Origin: Phyllostachys edulis
Taxonomy: Eukaryota; Streptophyta; Magnoliopsida; Poales; Poaceae
Direction of reading: 5' to 3'
Assembly: GCA_036346405.1 (NCBI GenBank)
Contig: CM070561.1
Location: 7,851,441 to 7,915,440 of the forward strand
DNA length: 64,000 bases
Shown: one piece after another, positions 52,548 to 62,073 of the stretch
Layout of the letters: the number at the start of each line of letters is the position of its first letter
How positions within the stretch are numbered: position 1 is the first letter of the stretch
Program-made: the position numbers and the translations under genes
Notes under the pieces: model-generated
The model's input: the letters and a program-made list of their open reading frames with translations, nothing else
The model's database searches: none
What the model was told of the DNA's origin: nothing

Positions 52548-54212
52548 CTATTTCAAACACAATCCTTCCACCAAATCTGAACTAGCAATATTATTGCAAC
52601 TTCCATTATCAACAATGATCCGACATACCTTCCTTTTAATTGTGCCACGAGTATGGAAGATGTTATGCCACTGTCCCTTATCTTCTTTTACTGCATTAAC
52701 GCTTAATACACGTCGAGAAATAAAACAATTATTATCTCCCTCATCAGCTTGAATGTCATAACTAAATTTCTCTTCACCATCAACAAATCCTTTGTCATGT
52801 ACCCTAGTTTCCTCAGGGTCACTTTCAGACTCCCATTCACCTGTCTCATTAGTGAGCATGGTCCTTCTACTAGGACACTCAGAAGAAATGCGCCCTCTTC
52901 CTTTGTACTTGAAGCACTCGATGTCACGGCTGCGTTTAGGAGTTGGTGTTGCGGATGATGCACCCGTGGATGCAAGAGGACGTCTATCACCATTACGAGC
53001 AGCAGGAGAAGATGCTGATGAAGCCACTTGCCTTCCACTAGCAGCAGGCAATGCTGGCCGCTGCACCGTGCTTTGAGACCGGGAACTAGCATGAGATTGG
53101 CCCTGTTGGGGACGTCGCCAGGGTGCCACAGTAGGGCGGCTCAAAGAAGGATGAGTATGTCCATGGCGCTGAACTTTCCTTTCAGTTCGCTTGGCTTGGT
53201 CCACTAGTTCCTGCAAAGTATTATAGGGGAACATCTCAAGAAAATCTGAAATTTCTTCATTAAGACCTTGTAAAAATCTAGCCATCTTAGACTCTTCATC
53301 TTCTCTGATCTGGGCACGAATCAAAAGGGTTTCCATCTGCTTATAGTACTCATCCACTGTGTGTGATCCTTGAGTAAGGCGCTGCAACCTATTCCGGAGT
53401 TCTCGCTGATACTGAGATGGAACAAAACGTCGTCTCATCACTTGCTTCATTTCGTCCCATGTGTTTATATGATCTCGTCCCAACTGAATTTGGTTTTCTT
53501 GTAGCTGGTTCCACCAAGTCAAGGCATAGCCAGAGAATTCAACATAAGCTAGATTTACTCTCTTTGCATCCGAAAAAATGTGCACTCGAAAAATCTGATC
53601 ACATTGTTCTTCCCATTCATAATAAGCATTGGGGTCCTCTTTCCCTGTAAATTTGGGAACACTCAATTTGATTTGAGCAGCACTATCAGGGTCTTCACGA
53701 CCACGATGGCCAGGGCGACGGTTATTATCACCATGGGCAGCACCACGGTGCGGTGGCCTCAGCACTCCATCAAACTCATTGTCACCATAATCATCAAACT
53801 CGCCATATTTATCATGAGCAAACGGCACTTGATCATCGTTGTGGCGCACACGGGGGCCTTGGCCTCGCCAGTGTGCTCCTCCTCCTTGCGGCAAAGCTTG
53901 TGCAGCCACTCCTCGGCCACGCACACTAGCTGCAGCCCGGGCGCCTGCGCCATGACCAGCCCCAGGGTGGAGGCCGTTGAGTTCTCTATCGTCTTGAGCA
54001 CCTTCCGAATTTTCATCACCGACCTCAGCCAGTGGATCAACAAGATTTGGTGGTTGTTGAACCATACCACCAGCTGCTGTATAACGTTCATTGAGCATCC
54101 TCTCCATGGCCTGAAGGAGATTATTCTGCATTTGCTGCACTTCAGCACGTGTTACAGGGGCATCGGTTTCTCCAAGATTTTCTCCATGCACACTTGACTG
54201 AGATCCTGCCAT
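52548..54212 (-). CDS. gag: Gypsy H gag with protease start, open frame
   Basis: The likely start is the Met of MAGSQSSVHGENLGETDAPV at 54212; the frame is open from 54227. After an Arg/Gly-rich stretch, AQIKLSVPKFTGKEDPNAYY opens the retrotrans_gag domain (about residues 190-345), with YALTWWNQLQENQIQLG, RRFVPSQYQRELRNRLQRLT and HTVDEYYKQMETLLIRAQIR. The zinc knuckle is damaged: CFKYKGRGRISSEC has Tyr and Arg in place of the second Cys and the His. The frame reaches CRIIVDNGSCNNIASSDLVE, the protease active site with its Asp kept. It ends at 52548. This is the longest open gag in the window. Confidence 0.88.
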   Translation of the reverse strand: MAGSQSSVHGENLGETDAPVTRAEVQQMQNNLLQAMERMLNERYTAAGGMVQQPPNLVDPLAEVGDENSEGAQDDRELNGLHPGAGHGAGARAAASVRGRGVAAQALPQGGGAHWRGQGPRVRHNDDQVPFAHDKYGEFDDYGDNEFDGVLRPPHRGAAHGDNNRRPGHRGREDPDSAAQIKLSVPKFTGKEDPNAYYEWEEQCDQIFRVHIFSDAKRVNLAYVEFSGYALTWWNQLQENQIQLGRDHINTWDEMKQVMRRRFVPSQYQRELRNRLQRLTQGSHTVDEYYKQMETLLIRAQIREDEESKMARFLQGLNEEISDFLEMFPYNTLQELVDQAKRTERKVQRHGHTHPSLSRPTVAPWRRPQQGQSHASSRSQSTVQRPALPAASGRQVASSASSPAARNGDRRPLASTGASSATPTPKRSRDIECFKYKGRGRISSECPSRRTMLTNETGEWESESDPEETRVHDKGFVDGEEKFSYDIQADEGDNNCFISRRVLSVNAVKEDKGQWHNIFHTRGTIKRKVCRIIVDNGSCNNIASSDLVEGLCLK

Positions 54213-54418
54213 GTTAGTTAGAACCAATATATAGTGGTATAGGTAAAATTTGTGGGAATCACAAAATCTCGCCTCCTACTAACCAATGCTCTTATGCATT
54301 CTCGTTGAACCGCGATTGTGCAAGGTGGTAGTTTTTCCGAAAGTGATTCAGCGATTGAACAGCAGGAGTCGAAAGAACTAACCTCGGTTTCGAGTGGAGC
54401 TTGGTGGGCTACTCAAAG

Positions 54419-54794
54419 CAGGGATTTTTTTATCCGTCATTTATTTTTACCGGGACCTGCCGATACGTCCGATACAAACGATAATCGGAAAATTTCGGCC
54501 AATTTCGGCTGAAATTTTCAAAAAAAATTTGAATTTTTCGGATTTTAAATTCAAAAAATAGTCAAATTCGAACAAAAATCATCAACTGAGCTAGTTAGCA
54601 TGATAGTAAGATTTAGATGGGCTTGTATTACTTCACTCAATCATCAACTGAACAAAATTCAAGAAATTTGATTTTTTTTGGACAAAATTCATCCGAATTT
54701 GAAAATTCGGAACCGATTTGAATTTCAATCGGGGGGCCGATAGAATTGCTAATCGGCGATTATCGGCGATACTCGGCCGATAAAAAAACCCATG
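54419..54794. mobile_element. hAT-type MITE, 376 bp
   Basis: The ends CAGGGATTTTTTTATCCG and, in reverse complement, CATGGGTTTTTTTATCGG match at 15 of 18 positions. They are flanked by a perfect 8-bp duplication ACTCAAAG (54411-54418 and 54795-54802), the length made by hAT transposases. The interior is AT-rich with repeated AATTCG/TTCGGA words and codes for nothing. It inserted into the leader of gypsy H and depends on an outside transposase. Confidence 0.88.
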
Positions 54795-54949
54795 ACTCAA
54801 AGAGGGCTATGGTACTGAAATCAAGTGACGTAAACCAACCACAGAACATTGGGTGCTGCAGGTCCAAAGCACCACAATTCAAATAATGAATCTGTAACTT
54901 GCAACACAACTCGATTCTACTACTCTTTTTTTCTTCTTCTTTTTTTTAA

Positions 54950-54953
<4 letters not shown>

Positions 54954-54987
<34 letters not shown>
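54954..54987. repeat. (CT)n microsatellite
   Basis: About 16 uninterrupted CT units lie in the leader of gypsy H, flanked by T-rich tracts. Confidence 0.9.
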
Positions 54988-54993
<6 letters not shown>

Positions 54994-55220
54994 AGCATAG
55001 CCACTTGATTCTAAAGGGGTACGGTGCAAAACAAGGTTTGTAACCAGCAACTAGATGAACGCGAGAAACACAAGATTAGCAGTACCAAACAAGGGCTCTA
55101 GGTATTTTTGTGGGTGTTTTGTGTACTCTAGGAAGGGAACAAAAAAAAACAAGAATACAAGAATACACGATGGAACGAAGGGCTAATATGTGGATGGCGA
55201 AACCTACCGTGTCAACGAAA

Positions 55221-55233
55221 ACTCTGATACCAT
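55221..55233 (-). other. Primer-binding site of gypsy H
   Basis: The minus strand reads TATGGTATCAGAG immediately after the 5' LTR end, matching the initiator-Met tRNA complement. Confidence 0.78.
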
Positions 55234-55627
55234 ATGATGAGTGTAGGATCCTTCTCGCAAATCCAAAGAGAACTCACAAGAACATAGGAGTAAGAACACT
55301 AGCAGTCTGTTGCAAAGTACTATCTTTCATTGATTTTTAAGGTCTGCCAAATAGTTGGAGTACAGGAATATTTATACTAGGAATAGCCTTCTTTGTTTAG
55401 GGGGAAAACAAAAGGAAGTTCATCAATTTTTCTTGAGCAGCTGAAAGGTTTTCTTGGGTGGAACTCGAGCTTGACTCTTCAATTCTCGCGCAGCATTTAT
55501 CAGCATGTGCAGCTGTTACTAAAATGATCATAACTTTCGTTACACAACTCCAAATGATGCACGGTTTGAAGTGTACGAAAATAGACTTGACAAGCTATCC
55601 ATTGGTCTGGTGTATGCTGGCTGGAAC

Positions 55628-56055
55628 TGTTGGATTGATCTCGGCTAACTGCATCCGAGATTTAAGGGGGTACGCCCCACTACGCGCCCTGATCGGGGGC
55701 ATAACCAACAAGTTGGTTTCGGTCCCGTTCACTTAGCGCCATATAAAAGGATTAGGGGACTCGGCAGGCCGATCTACTGCGTGTGGTTCTAGGCTAACGA
55801 ACACCCCAACAAACCCGATCTTTCACGGGCGCTACGGTGAGCGAAGATCGAAGACCGCAGGCCACCGCCGCCGTCACCGTCGGCCTCGTTCGCACCATCG
55901 TCCCCGGCTCTGCACTGCTCTACATCAACCGATCTACAACCTTATGGCGCCTTCAGGTTCGGGTATGTCAATTATGCTTCCGCTATAATGATTAGACTAG
56001 GTGTTCTTCAATGAGCTTAGGGTTAATGTTGCTTAGACTTAGATTAATGGTCACA
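55628..56055 (+). repeat. Copia I 5' LTR (428 bp)
   Basis: It starts TGTTGGATTGATCTCGGC and ends ATGGTCACA. The TATA box CATATAAAAGG is at about 55740-55749. An ATG at 55944 opens MAPSGS and is followed by a GTATGT splice-donor-like site at 55963. Confidence 0.92.
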
Positions 56056-57057
56056 TTTGGTATCAGAGCACCCCTAGACTCGTTTTTGAACCCAAATTAG
56101 TCCCAACCGAACCGAATCAGTCTCTCGTTTTAGCATTTAGAAGGAGGGGAATTAAGAAATTATGCAAAATCCTAACGAAATCCCCAAACCGGTACCACCC
56201 GAGCCCTCAAACCCCAATCAAAACCCAAATCGGTGGTGGATACTTACGTTTTTTTGGGGATCTTTGGAGCCTCAAGCCGCCGCGCTATGTCCTCATGTCT
56301 GCCGCTAACGGGTCATAGCAGCACACTCATGTGCGCCACAATCTCAAGCTGCTGCCGTGGCGTGCATGCCACGCCAGCCTCGAGCAGCCGCCTCCTCGAT
56401 GCCGCACTGCCACTGATGCTCCCCAGCGTCGCTGCCGCTTCAAGCCGTGGCGCCACCGCCTCGAACCGCGCCGCATCCTCAAGACTCTGCCGCTGCTGCC
56501 TCATGTGCATGCACATTGCTTTGCCATGCTTGCTTTTTTTGGGAGGAGAAAGGGGAGAATGAAATTAGGTTTAGGGTTTTGGTGGCCTTTTGTTTTTTTC
56601 TCAGGGATCAATCTCGACCGTCCGTTCGAATCCAAGGGTATTTGTGCCATTTCTCTTTTGGGCCGACTGAGAGTGTGCAGAGAAATTGGGCCGGTTAAGG
56701 CCATCGTGTCTTTTTAAGCTGGCTGAGAGTTAAGGCTATTTTTTATTTTGTGCACTGTTTAGATGCTAATAATAAATGTATTATGTATAATGTTTAGTCT
56801 CTAATTAAAATTGAACCAACGAGATATTTTGATTAGAGATTTTTTACGTTTTATTTTGGCATTATGTATGCATATGATTATATTCTGACCAACGTTGTTT
56901 ATAATCATGTGTCGCCGTATTAAAATTGTTAAGTTCTTTTTCCATTTTCTGCCCAACGGTGATATGGATTAGAACTGTAGTTTTGCATGTTGTTAATCAA
57001 ACCAACGTAGGGTTAATTGCATGCAATATATTTTTATGTTATTTAAAAATTTTGCAG
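55963..57057 (+). other. Candidate intron spanning LTR end, primer site and leader
   Basis: GTATGTCAATTATG at 55963 looks like a donor and ATTTAAAAATTTTGCAG ending at 57057 like an acceptor. Joining 55944-55962 to 57058 gives MAPSGS-AINASNVAAPIDN in the gag frame. The 1095-bp interval contains the primer-binding site (56058-56069) and a GC-rich block (56233-56560) whose open frames are low-complexity. Splicing is predicted, not shown. Confidence 0.5.
56058..56069 (+). other. Primer-binding site of copia I
   Basis: TGGTATCAGAGC lies two bases after the LTR, a perfect initiator-Met tRNA complement. Confidence 0.85.
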
Positions 57058-58052
57058 CAATAAACGCTTCAAATGTTGCCGCCCCAATTGACAACATTGA
57101 ACAGCTTACGGGAAGCAATTTTCCCGCTTGGAAAGAAAGAATTTCAGTTGTCCTTGGAGTTTTAGACCTTGACTATGCGTTAAGGGTGACTCCTCCCATT
57201 CCCCCCACCGACGGTAAGGAAAATTATGATGAGAAAAAGAAAACTTATGACACTAATGCTGAAAAATGGGAGTGGTCCAACCGCCTGTCACTAATGATAA
57301 TGAAGACCTCTATCTCAGTTGGGATCAGGGGAGCAATCCCAGATTCCGAAAATGCTAAGGAGTACCTGGCTTCAGTTGAGGAGAAATTCAGAGGCTCCAC
57401 TAAAGTCTATGCCAGTACTTTAATCCAAAGGCTCTTAACCACTAAGTATGACGGGTCTGGTAGCATAAGAGAGCATATCATGACGATGACTGATATGGCA
57501 GGAAAGCTCAAGGGCATGGACATGGAGATATCTGATGGTTTCCTAGTCCATTTTATTATGACCTCTCTTCCTTCTGAATACACTGCTTTTAAGATAAATT
57601 ACAATACTCAGAAAGATAAATGGAGCATGAGCGATTTAATCGCCATGTGTGTCCAGGAGGAAGAGAGAATAAGGACCGAAAAGAAAGATCTTGTGAATCA
57701 AGTTGGCGGTCCTAACAAAAGGAAGTTCTCAGGGGACTTCAAATGCAAGAAAAAGTTGCATTACTCTCCTAATTCAGATAAGTCAGGGCCTAAGGTGCAC
57801 AATACACCTAAGCCCCATGTTGCTCCTGCTGGAGCACTTAAAGGGGATGAATGTCACTACGCAGCGATCGGGGCATTTTCAGAAGGATTGTGTCGGTTTT
57901 TCAAGTGGCTCGCAAAAAAGGGTAATGATACAATAACATTTATTGATGAAACTCTTTATGCTGATTTCTCCCTTAAGTCTTGGTGGATTGACTCAGGTGC
58001 AACTGTGCACGTTACCAACTCTTCTGAGGATTCCATACCGCGAGAACACTAA
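57021..58052 (+). CDS. gag: Copia I gag and start of protease
   Basis: The 343-codon open stretch has LTGSNFPAWKERISVVLGVL (gag N-terminus), then SNRLSLMIMKTSISVGIRGA, STLIQRLLTTKYDGSGSIRE and LVHFIMTSLPSEYTAFKINY of the UBN2-type gag core. The true start may be the LTR ATG at 55944 joined by splicing, since MQYIFMLFKNF before 57058 looks non-coding. The zinc knuckle is garbled: one frame gives DECHY, another SGHFQKDCVGF, so a pair of compensating indels destroyed it. SWWIDSGATVHVTNS near the end is the intact protease active site. The frame breaks at about 58030. Confidence 0.88.
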   Translation: MQYIFMLFKNFAAINASNVAAPIDNIEQLTGSNFPAWKERISVVLGVLDLDYALRVTPPIPPTDGKENYDEKKKTYDTNAEKWEWSNRLSLMIMKTSISVGIRGAIPDSENAKEYLASVEEKFRGSTKVYASTLIQRLLTTKYDGSGSIREHIMTMTDMAGKLKGMDMEISDGFLVHFIMTSLPSEYTAFKINYNTQKDKWSMSDLIAMCVQEEERIRTEKKDLVNQVGGPNKRKFSGDFKCKKKLHYSPNSDKSGPKVHNTPKPHVAPAGALKGDECHYAAIGAFSEGLCRFFKWLAKKGNDTITFIDETLYADFSLKSWWIDSGATVHVTNSSEDSIPREH

Positions 58053-58564
58053 GAAAGGGGGAGCGAAGTCTTAGAGTCACGGATGGAAAAGAAGCTGAAG
58101 TTGAATCAGTTGGATCTGTTTCATTAGTTTTAGATAGCGGCTTCATACTTCGTCTTAATAATGTAGTCTATGTTCCTTCCATAAGGAGGAATTTGATTTC
58201 GGTTTCTTTATTGGACGATGATGGTTTTAAATGTAATTTTGGTAACAATAAGTGCATTATTGCATTTAATTCAAATAATGTTGGTCTTGCTTTTAGACAA
58301 GGCAAGCTCTATATGCTTTACCTTAATGAATCTCATGTATCTTTGAATGTATGTGATGCTAAGCGTAAAAATAATGATGAGACTTCTTCGAAACTATGGC
58401 ACTGTCGTTTAGGCCACATTTCGAGGGGGAGAATGGAGCGTCTCATTAAGGAAGAAATTCTCCACCCATTAGATTTCTCTAACTCGCACCATTGCATTGA
58501 TTGCATTAAAGGAAAATATGTAAAGCAAATAAAGAAGGAGCCACTCATGACACAGGACTCTTAG
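58053..58564 (+). CDS. Copia I protease C-terminus and pre-integrase
   Basis: After a frameshift, SGFILRLNNVVYVPSIRRNL, SVSLLDDDGFKCNFGNNKCI and GLAFRQGKLYMLYLN complete protease. LWHCRLGHISRGRMERLIKE and HHCIDCIKGKYVKQIKK supply the His-His-Cys-Cys zinc domain of integrase. The frame stops at TAG 58562-58564 (TQDS*). Confidence 0.83.
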
Positions 58565-59250
58565 AATTAATTCATACCGATATTTGTGGTCCTTTTCTGT
58601 GACATCGATGGATGGTTTTGATTCCTTCATCACATTCATCGATGATTTCTCCGTTATGGTTATATCTTTCCCATTAAAGACCGATCCGAGTCACTTGACA
58701 AATTCAAGATATTTAAGGCTGAAGTTGAAAATCAGCACAACCTAAGAATTAAAGTGGTAAGATCGGACCGTGGGGGAGAATATTACGGGAGACATGCCCC
58801 TTATGGGCAAATTCCTAGCCCTTTCGCTAAGTTCGTTCAGGAAAATGGTATTGTTGCCCAGTATTCTACACCAGGTGAACCTTAGCAGAATGGGGTAGCT
58901 GAGCGACGCAACCGTACACTTATGGATATGGTACGGAGCATGCTTAGCTATTCTACTTTGCAAACTAGTTTGTGGATGGAAGCACTAAAGACGGCCGCAC
59001 ATATTCTTAATCGGGTTCCCAGTAAATCAGTACCTAAGACACCTTATGAATTATGGACTGGGAGGAAACCAAGTTTGAAATATTTACGAGTGTGGGGTTG
59101 TCGTCTTTGAAGCTAAGATTTTAATCCACATATTGGGAAATTAGATCCTAAGACGATAAGTTGCCATTTTATTGGGTACCTGAAAGATCCAAAGGGTATC
59201 GATTTTATCATCACGATAGGATAACTAAGTTTATAGAAACAAGACACGAT
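58565..59250 (+). pseudogene. Copia I integrase core
   Basis: FDSFITFIDDFSVMV carries the first catalytic Asp just before a frameshift; VVRSDRGGEYYG the second Asp; NGVAERRNRTLMDMVRSMLS the Glu. A TAG at 58883-58885 interrupts the GEPQQNG block where Gln is expected. SLWMEALKTAAHILNRVPSK, PYELWTGRKPSLKYLRVWGC and FIGYLKDPKG follow with further stops. The DDE triad is complete, but the gene is not translatable. Confidence 0.83.
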
Positions 59251-59263
59251 GTGTTCTTAGAGA

Positions 59264-59782
59264 ATGACGAGGACACGGAGCCGGAAAATAGATCTTGAAG
59301 AGAAGTGGGTTTATGTTCCTTCACCGCTTATCCCAGAGATCTTTATTCCTGTACCCCAGGTGGTTGCACCTCCAGTACAAAATACTATTGTCGCACCCAC
59401 TGTTGAGGTCTCTGAAATTCCTAATGTTGTACCTAATGATGAGCCTCAGCAGTCCCCTGCAATAGCTGTTGAACCTATTAGAAGATCACAGCGGGAGAGA
59501 AGATCTGCCATCCCAAATGATTATGTTGTTTATATGAATGAGGATATTAATGATATAGGGAGGGTAGAAGATCCCACCTCTTATAAGGAGGCCATGATAA
59601 GTGAACATTCTTCTAAGTGGCTTGATGCCATGAAGGTTGAACTAAAGTCTATGAGCACTAATGATGTATGGGACTTAGTAGAAATTCCTGACGGAGTCAA
59701 AACAAGATGGTCAGTAAATGGGTCTACAAAACCAAGCATGACTCTAAGGGAAATATCGAAAGGTTCAAAGCAAGGCTTGTAG
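59264..59782 (+). CDS. Copia I integrase-RT linker and RT start
   Basis: A 172-codon frame has the Pro-rich linker (PQVVAPPVQNTIVAPTVEVS), RRSQRERRSAIPNDYVVYMN, then WLDAMKVELKSMSTNDVWDL, the start of RT. A frameshift at about 59705-59715 moves RT into the next frame. Confidence 0.8.
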   Translation: MTRTRSRKIDLEEKWVYVPSPLIPEIFIPVPQVVAPPVQNTIVAPTVEVSEIPNVVPNDEPQQSPAIAVEPIRRSQRERRSAIPNDYVVYMNEDINDIGRVEDPTSYKEAMISEHSSKWLDAMKVELKSMSTNDVWDLVEIPDGVKTRWSVNGSTKPSMTLREISKGSKQGL

Positions 59783-60528
59783 CAAAAGGCTTCTCACAAA
59801 GAGAGGGGATTGACTATAATGACACCTTTTCTCTTGTCTCAACTAAAGATTCATTCAGAATTGTTATGGCACTTGTAGCTCATTATGATTTAGAGCTACA
59901 TCAGATGGATGTTAAGACAGCATTCCTTAATGGCGACTTGCAAGAAAACGTTTTCATGGCTCAACCGAAAGGTTTTGTCGTGGAAGGCAAGGAGCATATG
60001 GGATGTCAACTTAAGAAATCAATTTATGGCTTAAAGCAAGCGTCAAGGCAATGGTACCTAAAATTCGATAAGGTCATAAGGAATTTTGGGTTTAAGGAAA
60101 ATGAAGTTGATAACTGCATATATGTTAAGTTCAAGGGGAGTAAATTCACCATCTTAGTTCTTTATGTGGATGAAATCTTATTGGCTAGCAATGATAAAGA
60201 TATGCTTTATGAGACCAAGAGATTTCTTTCATCTAATTTTGATATGAAGGATCTTGGTGATGCCTCTTATGTTCTTGGCATTGAAATTCACCGAGATAGG
60301 TCCAAAGGAATATTAGGTTTATCTCAGAAGGCATACATTGACAAAGTGCTAAAGAGATATAATATGCATAAGTGCTCTAGCTCGCCTGCTCCTATTGTTA
60401 AGGGCGATAAGTTTGGGACATTTCAATGTCCAAGGAACCAATATGAAACTGATCAGATGAAGTCGGTTCCTTATGCTTCAAATTGCCGGAAGCATTATGT
60501 ATGCTCAAGTATGTACGCTACGATTTAG
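59707..60528 (+). CDS. Copia I reverse transcriptase, YVDE box
   Basis: SKWVYKTKHDSKGNIERFKA, RLVAKGFSQREGIDYNDTFS and LELHQMDVKTAFLNGDLQEN lead to LKKSIYGLKQASRQWYLKFD. The catalytic box is VLYVDEILLASND: the second Asp of YVDD is Glu, which should abolish or cripple activity. KDLGDASYVLGIEIHRDRSK and LSQKAYIDKVLKRYNMHKCS follow. A frameshift near 60480 separates RNase H. Confidence 0.87.
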   Translation: MVSKWVYKTKHDSKGNIERFKARLVAKGFSQREGIDYNDTFSLVSTKDSFRIVMALVAHYDLELHQMDVKTAFLNGDLQENVFMAQPKGFVVEGKEHMGCQLKKSIYGLKQASRQWYLKFDKVIRNFGFKENEVDNCIYVKFKGSKFTILVLYVDEILLASNDKDMLYETKRFLSSNFDMKDLGDASYVLGIEIHRDRSKGILGLSQKAYIDKVLKRYNMHKCSSSPAPIVKGDKFGTFQCPRNQYETDQMKSVPYASNCRKHYVCSSMYATI

Positions 60529-61142
60529 CTTTTGTAACCGGGATGCTTGGCAGATATCAGTCAAATCCAGACCGGGACCATTGGAAGGCCGTTAAGAAAG
60601 TCTTGTGTTATATGCAAGCTACTAAACATTTCATGCTCACATATAAGAATTCTGACAACCTTGAAGTTGTTGGTTATTCAGATTCAGATTTTGCGGGATG
60701 TGTTGATACTAAGAAATCCACGTCAGGTTATATCTTCACACTCGCTGAGGGAGCTATCTCGTGGAAAAGCTCAAAACAAACCCTTACGGCATCTTCAACG
60801 ATGCAAGCTGAGTTTGTGGCATGTTATGAGGCTACCGGGCAGGCTGTATGGCTTAAGAACTTTATCCCGAGACTTAGAGTGGTAGACAGCATCTCTAAAC
60901 CACTCACCTTATACTGCGATAATGAACCCGCAGTCTTTTATGCGAGTAACAACAAATCAAGTGGTGCTGCCAAACACATTGACATTAAGTACCATGTTGT
61001 GAAAGACAGAATCCAGGATCAAACCATTAGTATCAAGCATATTAGTACTAAGTCAATGCTTGCGGATCCGCTTACTAAAGGCTTACCACCCAATATCTTT
61101 CGTGGTCATGTTGCCGGCATGGGTTTATTGGAAAGCCTCTGA
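60483..61142 (+). CDS. Copia I RNase H domain, open
   Basis: The frame is uninterrupted from ALCMLKYVRYDLAFVTGMLG through DHWKAVKKVLCYMQATKHFM, GYSDSDFAGCVDTKKSTSGY, STMQAEFVACYEATGQAVWL and LYCDNEPAVFYASNNKSSGA to KHIDIKYHVVKDRIQDQTIS. It ends ADPLTKGLPPNIFRGHVAGM and GLLESL with TGA. The acidic residues expected for catalysis are visible. Confidence 0.88.
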   Translation: MPEALCMLKYVRYDLAFVTGMLGRYQSNPDRDHWKAVKKVLCYMQATKHFMLTYKNSDNLEVVGYSDSDFAGCVDTKKSTSGYIFTLAEGAISWKSSKQTLTASSTMQAEFVACYEATGQAVWLKNFIPRLRVVDSISKPLTLYCDNEPAVFYASNNKSSGAAKHIDIKYHVVKDRIQDQTISIKHISTKSMLADPLTKGLPPNIFRGHVAGMGLLESL

Positions 61143-61332
61143 TTTTGGATAAAAAGGACCTTAAAGCAAACCAACTCCCATAAAGTATAATGAATATCCA
61201 TTTCAAGATGGGATAGCACACTATAGGTACTGTGGTTGTATGACACTTCATTGGTCATGCGACGCATTACCTTGGTATGCTGTTTTATTGAGAATGGGCT
61301 TATGATGTTAGCCTTATGATCAAAGGGGAGAA
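61143..61332 (+). other. Copia I 3' untranslated region and polypurine tract
   Basis: Short AT-rich region ending in AAAGGGGAGAA (61322-61332) directly before the 3' LTR. Confidence 0.8.
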
Positions 61333-61760
61333 TGTTGGATTGATCTCGGCTAACTGCATCCGAGATTTAAGGGGGTACGCCCCACTACGTGCCCTGATCG
61401 GGGGCATAACCAACAAGTTGGTTTCGGTCCCGTTCACTTAGCGCCATATAAAAGGATTAGGGGACTCAGCAGGCCGATCTACCGCGTGTGGTTCTAGGCT
61501 AACGAACACCCCAACAAACCCGATCTCTCACGGGCGCTACGGTGAGCGAAGACTGAAGACCGCAGGCCACCGCCGCCGTCACCGTCGGCCTCGTCCGCAC
61601 CATCGTCCCTAGCTCTGCACTGCTCTACATCAACCGATCTACAACCTTATGGCGTCTTCAGGTTCGGGTATGTCAATTACGATTCCGCTATAATGATTAG
61701 ACTAGGTGTTCTTCAATGCGCTTAGGGTTAATGTTGCTTAGACTTAGATTAATGCTCATA
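61333..61760 (+). repeat. Copia I 3' LTR (428 bp)
   Basis: Same length as the 5' LTR and about 96-97% identical by eye. It ends GCTCATA instead of GGTCACA, so the terminal CA is mutated. The embedded ATG reads MASSGS here. Confidence 0.92.
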
Positions 61761-62073
61761 GGAACCATTATCATTCATGCAGAAAATGATTGCAAAACTC
61801 ATTGGTTTTTTGGACTGCCTTGTAAACTTGTTGGTTCTCTGGACCTCCTTGTTCCTCTCCAATGCACCTGAGTTCAATCAAAGAAGAGGACATTGGAAGC
61901 ACTACTAAGTTATTGAGATCTGAAATAAGTCCTAAGTTAGCGTTCACCTGATCAAGTATTTGTTTAGCGCGTCTTCTTGTAATTGGTCCTTGATATGCTT
62001 TTGCGGCTTCAGATGGTGGTGTACTACGTGGTAGGTCATGGGTAGCAAGGTTAGTGATGTCCTCATCACTATT

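Larger units (their letters stand above)
54213..55220 (-). other. Gypsy H leader
   Basis: About 1 kb between primer-binding site and gag. It contains the hAT MITE at 54419-54794 and a (CT)n microsatellite at about 54954-54987. No other gene is visible. Confidence 0.65.
55628..61760 (+). mobile_element. Copia I: nearly full-length Ty1/copia element
   Basis: Two LTRs of exactly 428 bp (55628-56055 and 61333-61760) flank primer-binding site, leader, gag, protease, integrase, RT, RNase H and polypurine tract in the usual copia order. The GGAAC duplication (55623-55627, 61761-61765) is perfect. By eye I count about 15 LTR differences, roughly 3.5%. All domains are represented, but several frameshifts and stops break the polyprotein. 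It is the youngest of the G-H-I nest. Confidence 0.93.
49605..62068 (-). mobile_element. Gypsy H: defective Ty3/gypsy element, itself invaded
   Basis: On the minus strand: 5' LTR (62068 to 55235, split by copia I), primer-binding site, leader with a hAT MITE, gag, protease, RT, a fused integrase C-terminus, polypurine tract and 3' LTR (50551-49605). The target duplication is CTATT (62069-62073) and CTATC (49600-49604), inside gypsy G between protease and RT. RNase H and the integrase core are deleted. B shares its termini. Confidence 0.88.
55235..62068 (-). repeat. Gypsy H 5' LTR, split by copia I
   Basis: The LTR is 55235-55627 plus 61761-62068, interrupted by copia I at GGCTGGAAC. The parts align with 49855-50551. 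It begins TGATGAGTGTAGGATCC and ends TGATGTCCTCATCA. Compared with the 3' LTR it lacks about 240 bp after its first 13 bases. Confidence 0.83.
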
